Assembly (NCBI GenBank): GCA_038238555.1 | Contig: JBBRXP010000215.1 | Coordinates: 1 to 8,894 of the forward strand | DNA from: JANNXQ01 sp038238555 | GTDB lineage: Bacteria > Verrucomicrobiota > Verrucomicrobiia > Chthoniobacterales > Chthoniobacteraceae | Direction: 5' to 3' | DNA: 8,894 nucleotides | Program-made: the position numbers and the translations under genes | In this document: positions 7,047 to 8,894 of the stretch, piece after piece | Numbering within the stretch: position 1 is the stretch's first letter | Layout: every line of letters begins with the position of its first letter | The notes under the pieces: model-generated | What the model saw: only the letters and a program-made list of their open reading frames with translations | The model's database searches: none | What the model was told of the DNA's origin: nothing

Positions 7047-7793
7047 ATGAAAATCCATCTGCTTCGCCACCGTCCTTTCACTTTGCTCGCCTGCATGCTC
7101 CTGGCTGCCGCGCAAGCCTCCGCGCAGGAGGAAAGCGCGGAGAATGCGCGCTCGCTTCTCCTCGAGCTGCGGCAGCGCGACATGGAGCGGCAGGTGGTGG
7201 GCAAGCAACGGGAGATCGAACATACCAATGGCGACCTGCGCCTCGCGCGCACCCAGGCGCAGAAGCTCCAGGAAGGAATGGATGCCACCCACGCGCTCAT
7301 GACCGACACGGCGGGATACCTCGATCAGCTCGTCGCGCAGAAGAGCCGGCTCGAGCAAGTGGTCGAACTCACCAGCCTGCGCATGGACGCCGAGCGGCAG
7401 AAAGTCGAAGGACTCAAGGCGCTGGGCGAGGCGCAATTCAAGGCGCTCGAAAGCGTGATCAAGCACATCGAAGAAACCGAAGCGCGCGCCGCGCTGGCCG
7501 GCGCGGAATTAAAAGCGCTCAACGATGTGCCGCAATTGCCGGAAGTCGCCGCGGGTCCCGCCACGTTTTCCAAGACGCAGCCTGAAATCGTGGACCTCAA
7601 AAAGAAGGCCGCCGCCTACAAGCAAGTCCTGGCCACATTGGATAAGTCGGCTAATGACGCGATGAAAACCGCCGCCGGGAAGTTGGAGAGCGCCGACGTC
7701 GCCGCCATCAAGGCCAAGCGCAAGGCCGTGGACCTCGGTCTCGACGAGAAAGCTCCCGCAAAAAATGAAAAGGCAGCTCCCGCCGACCGATGA
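7047..7793 (+). CDS. Predicted secreted coiled-coil protein of unknown function
   Basis: The product is 248 aa. Residues 1-26 look like a signal peptide (basic start, LLACMLLAAA core, cleavage after ASA). The mature part is rich in Glu, Lys, Gln, Ala and Leu. Residues about 30-157 have the heptad-like spacing and charge pattern of a long coiled coil. A short Pro-rich break follows at 162-178 (VPQLPEVAAGPATF), then a second charged helical part and a Lys/Ala-rich tail. No catalytic motif or transmembrane segment beyond the signal is visible. The reading frame also opens at a GTG at 7041, but the ATG at 7047 gives a cleaner signal peptide. It ends in an ATGA overlap with the next gene, so the two are probably co-translated and may form a complex. 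A periplasmic scaffold or envelope-spacer role is only a guess; I do not recognise the family. Confidence 0.8.
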   Translation: MKIHLLRHRPFTLLACMLLAAAQASAQEESAENARSLLLELRQRDMERQVVGKQREIEHTNGDLRLARTQAQKLQEGMDATHALMTDTAGYLDQLVAQKSRLEQVVELTSLRMDAERQKVEGLKALGEAQFKALESVIKHIEETEARAALAGAELKALNDVPQLPEVAAGPATFSKTQPEIVDLKKKAAAYKQVLATLDKSANDAMKTAAGKLESADVAAIKAKRKAVDLGLDEKAPAKNEKAAPADR

Positions 7794-8605
7794 TGCGTCC
7801 CTTCTCGCTGCCCATCTTCTGTCTTCTCGCGCTGAGCGGCACGCTGCTCGGGGAAGGCTTCTTCTCCTTCCTGGGATCTGGCGAGACTTCCTCGCAACCC
7901 GCCACAAATGCGCGTGCGACGAAGCATGGAGCCCGGTCGCCCAAAACTGCCGCGCAGCCCAGGACGGCGCCCGCCATGCGCGAAGAGACCAGCCGCGAGA
8001 AAGCGCTCGATGGCTCGAGCGTGCGCCGTTTTCTCGCCGCATGGGAAGCGAGGAGCGCCGCCACCGCGCGGCACCTTGATGGCGGCCGCCAGCGGCTCGA
8101 AGAGGATCGCGCGGAGACAGGTAGAATCACAGCCGATCGCACGCTAGCCGCGCTGCCCTCCAAAGAAGTGAGGCAACTCGACTTCCAGGAAATCGGCGCG
8201 GACACGCCCGTGCGCGGCCGTCACGACTGGGTGCGGCAGTTCCGAGCTACACCGCTGGAAACGGCCACCACAAAGGCCGGGCAAGCCATCAAGCAGGCGG
8301 AGGGGCTTGCGATTCGCGCCGGCGAGAATCTCTCCGCGCGCGAATCGATCGCCACGGGATTGCTCGTCCCCAATCTGCGGCACATCTCCGGCCCGCCGAA
8401 CGCCGAGGGGCGCGAAGAACCCTATGCCGTGCAAAACGTCGATGCGCTGCGGGCAACCGTAGAAAGAAAGAAGGCCGCCCTCGCCGAAGATTCCCGCTCG
8501 GCACGGCAGGACTGGCAGCGCTGGAATGTAAAGGCCGAGGCATTGCACCGGCGCTACAGCGAACTACGCATCGCATTGCCCGCGGCCGAAGAGACGGAGC
8601 GATAA
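7790..8605 (+). CDS. Predicted secreted protein of unknown function, coupled to upstream gene
   Basis: The product is 271 aa. Residues 1-22 form a hydrophobic signal-like segment (PIFCLLALSGTLLGEG) without a lipobox. A low-complexity Ser/Thr/Ala/Lys/Arg linker follows (about 30-68), then a helical region (70-115), a middle part with more mixed composition (120-212) and a charged helix at 215-262 that could form a coiled coil. No enzyme motif is visible. The ATG at 7790 overlaps the TGA of the preceding gene (ATGA); a second in-frame ATG at 7793 is an equally good start. The stop lies 17 bases before accB. Both this protein and its partner appear to be exported and helical, which suggests that they act together, but I cannot name the family or function. 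Confidence 0.75.
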   Translation: MMRPFSLPIFCLLALSGTLLGEGFFSFLGSGETSSQPATNARATKHGARSPKTAAQPRTAPAMREETSREKALDGSSVRRFLAAWEARSAATARHLDGGRQRLEEDRAETGRITADRTLAALPSKEVRQLDFQEIGADTPVRGRHDWVRQFRATPLETATTKAGQAIKQAEGLAIRAGENLSARESIATGLLVPNLRHISGPPNAEGREEPYAVQNVDALRATVERKKAALAEDSRSARQDWQRWNVKAEALHRRYSELRIALPAAEETER

Positions 8606-8622
8606 TCTCGCGGCGACCCACC

Positions 8623-8894
8623 ATGGACTTAAAACAAATCAAAGAGCTTATCGCTCTGATGAAAAAAAATGACCTTTCCGTCTTCAAGATGGAGAAGGAG
8701 GGGTTCAAGATCACCCTCAAGAAAGGGAGTGACTTTCAACCCCTCGCGGCCCCGGCGCCTCCGAGCTTTCCGCTTTCGCCGGTTACGCCCATAGCTATCG
8801 ACGAGGCGAGCCCTCTCAAGGAGATTGCTTCGCCGATGGTTGGCACCTTCTACGCCTCGGCTTCGCAGGAAGCAGGGCCTTACGTGACGGTGGG
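8623..8894 (+). CDS. accB: Biotin carboxyl carrier protein of acetyl-CoA carboxylase, 5' part
   Basis: The first 90 codons are present; the gene runs off the window. The start MDLKQIKELIALMKKNDLS matches the N-terminal helix of AccB (E. coli begins MDIRKIKKLIELVEES). A KMEKEGFKITLKKG strand region follows, then a short Pro/Ala-rich linker (about 41-64), and then SPMVGTFYASAS (72-83), the start of the biotinyl domain including the BCCP thumb region. The biotin-accepting lysine (EAMKM) would lie about 30-40 residues beyond the edge. AccB carries the carboxylated biotin between AccC and AccA/AccD in the first step of fatty-acid synthesis, in the cytoplasm. It starts 17 bases after the unknown secreted protein gene, with no visible terminator or ribosome-binding site between, so it is probably in the same transcript. 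accC is the expected next gene but is not in view. Confidence 0.95.
   Translation, partial: MDLKQIKELIALMKKNDLSVFKMEKEGFKITLKKGSDFQPLAAPAPPSFPLSPVTPIAIDEASPLKEIASPMVGTFYASASQEAGPYVTV

Noticed and set aside
7509..8720. Minus-strand frames opposite the two unknown secreted proteins and accB
   Set aside because: The plus-strand frames have signal peptides, an ATGA overlap and a correct hand-over to accB. The minus frames are Arg/Ser-rich and several run through the accB start.

Overview
The window is high-GC bacterial DNA with dense coding and mostly no recognisable Shine-Dalgarno sequences. It carries a secreted formylglycine-type sulfatase, a secreted CehA/McbA-type metallohydrolase and envelope glycosyltransferases. 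This mix suggests a member of the Planctomycetes-Verrucomicrobia-Chlamydiae group, most likely Verrucomicrobia. The assignment rests on gene content and protein style, not on a marker gene.

Layout. Four genes run leftward on the minus strand. In order of transcription they are a GT9 (heptosyltransferase-like) glycosyltransferase (6954-5734), a GT39/PMT_2-type membrane glycosyltransferase (5744-4299) overlapping it by 11 bases, a secreted sulfatase (4253-2637) and a secreted CehA/McbA-family metallohydrolase with a built-in EF-hand pair (2590-155). Gaps between the last three are about 45 bases, so all four could share a transcript. The left edge (1-154) is non-coding. It holds a 14-base tandem duplication and a 10-bp hairpin that may end the minus-strand transcript.

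From a 92-base divergent spacer (6955-7046, with an 11-base direct repeat) three genes run rightward. The first two are predicted secreted proteins of unknown function: one rich in coiled coil (7047-7793), the other helical with a low-complexity linker (7790-8605), joined by an ATGA overlap. The third is the 5' part of accB (8623 to the window end), the biotin carboxyl carrier protein of acetyl-CoA carboxylase.

How the genes may work together. The two glycosyltransferases plausibly build a cell-envelope glycan: GT9 enzymes use nucleotide-activated sugars in the cytoplasm, while PMT_2 enzymes use polyprenyl-linked sugars at the outer face of the membrane. The sulfatase and metallohydrolase are exported hydrolases whose substrates cannot be read from sequence. 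The rightward cluster links two unknown exported proteins to fatty-acid synthesis by position only. I see no CRISPR array, tRNA, rRNA, transposase or phage gene. The points most worth a second look are the EF-hand pair inside the metallohydrolase, the altered GKxH motif of the sulfatase, the unknown secreted pair ahead of accB, and the repeat-plus-hairpin at the left edge.
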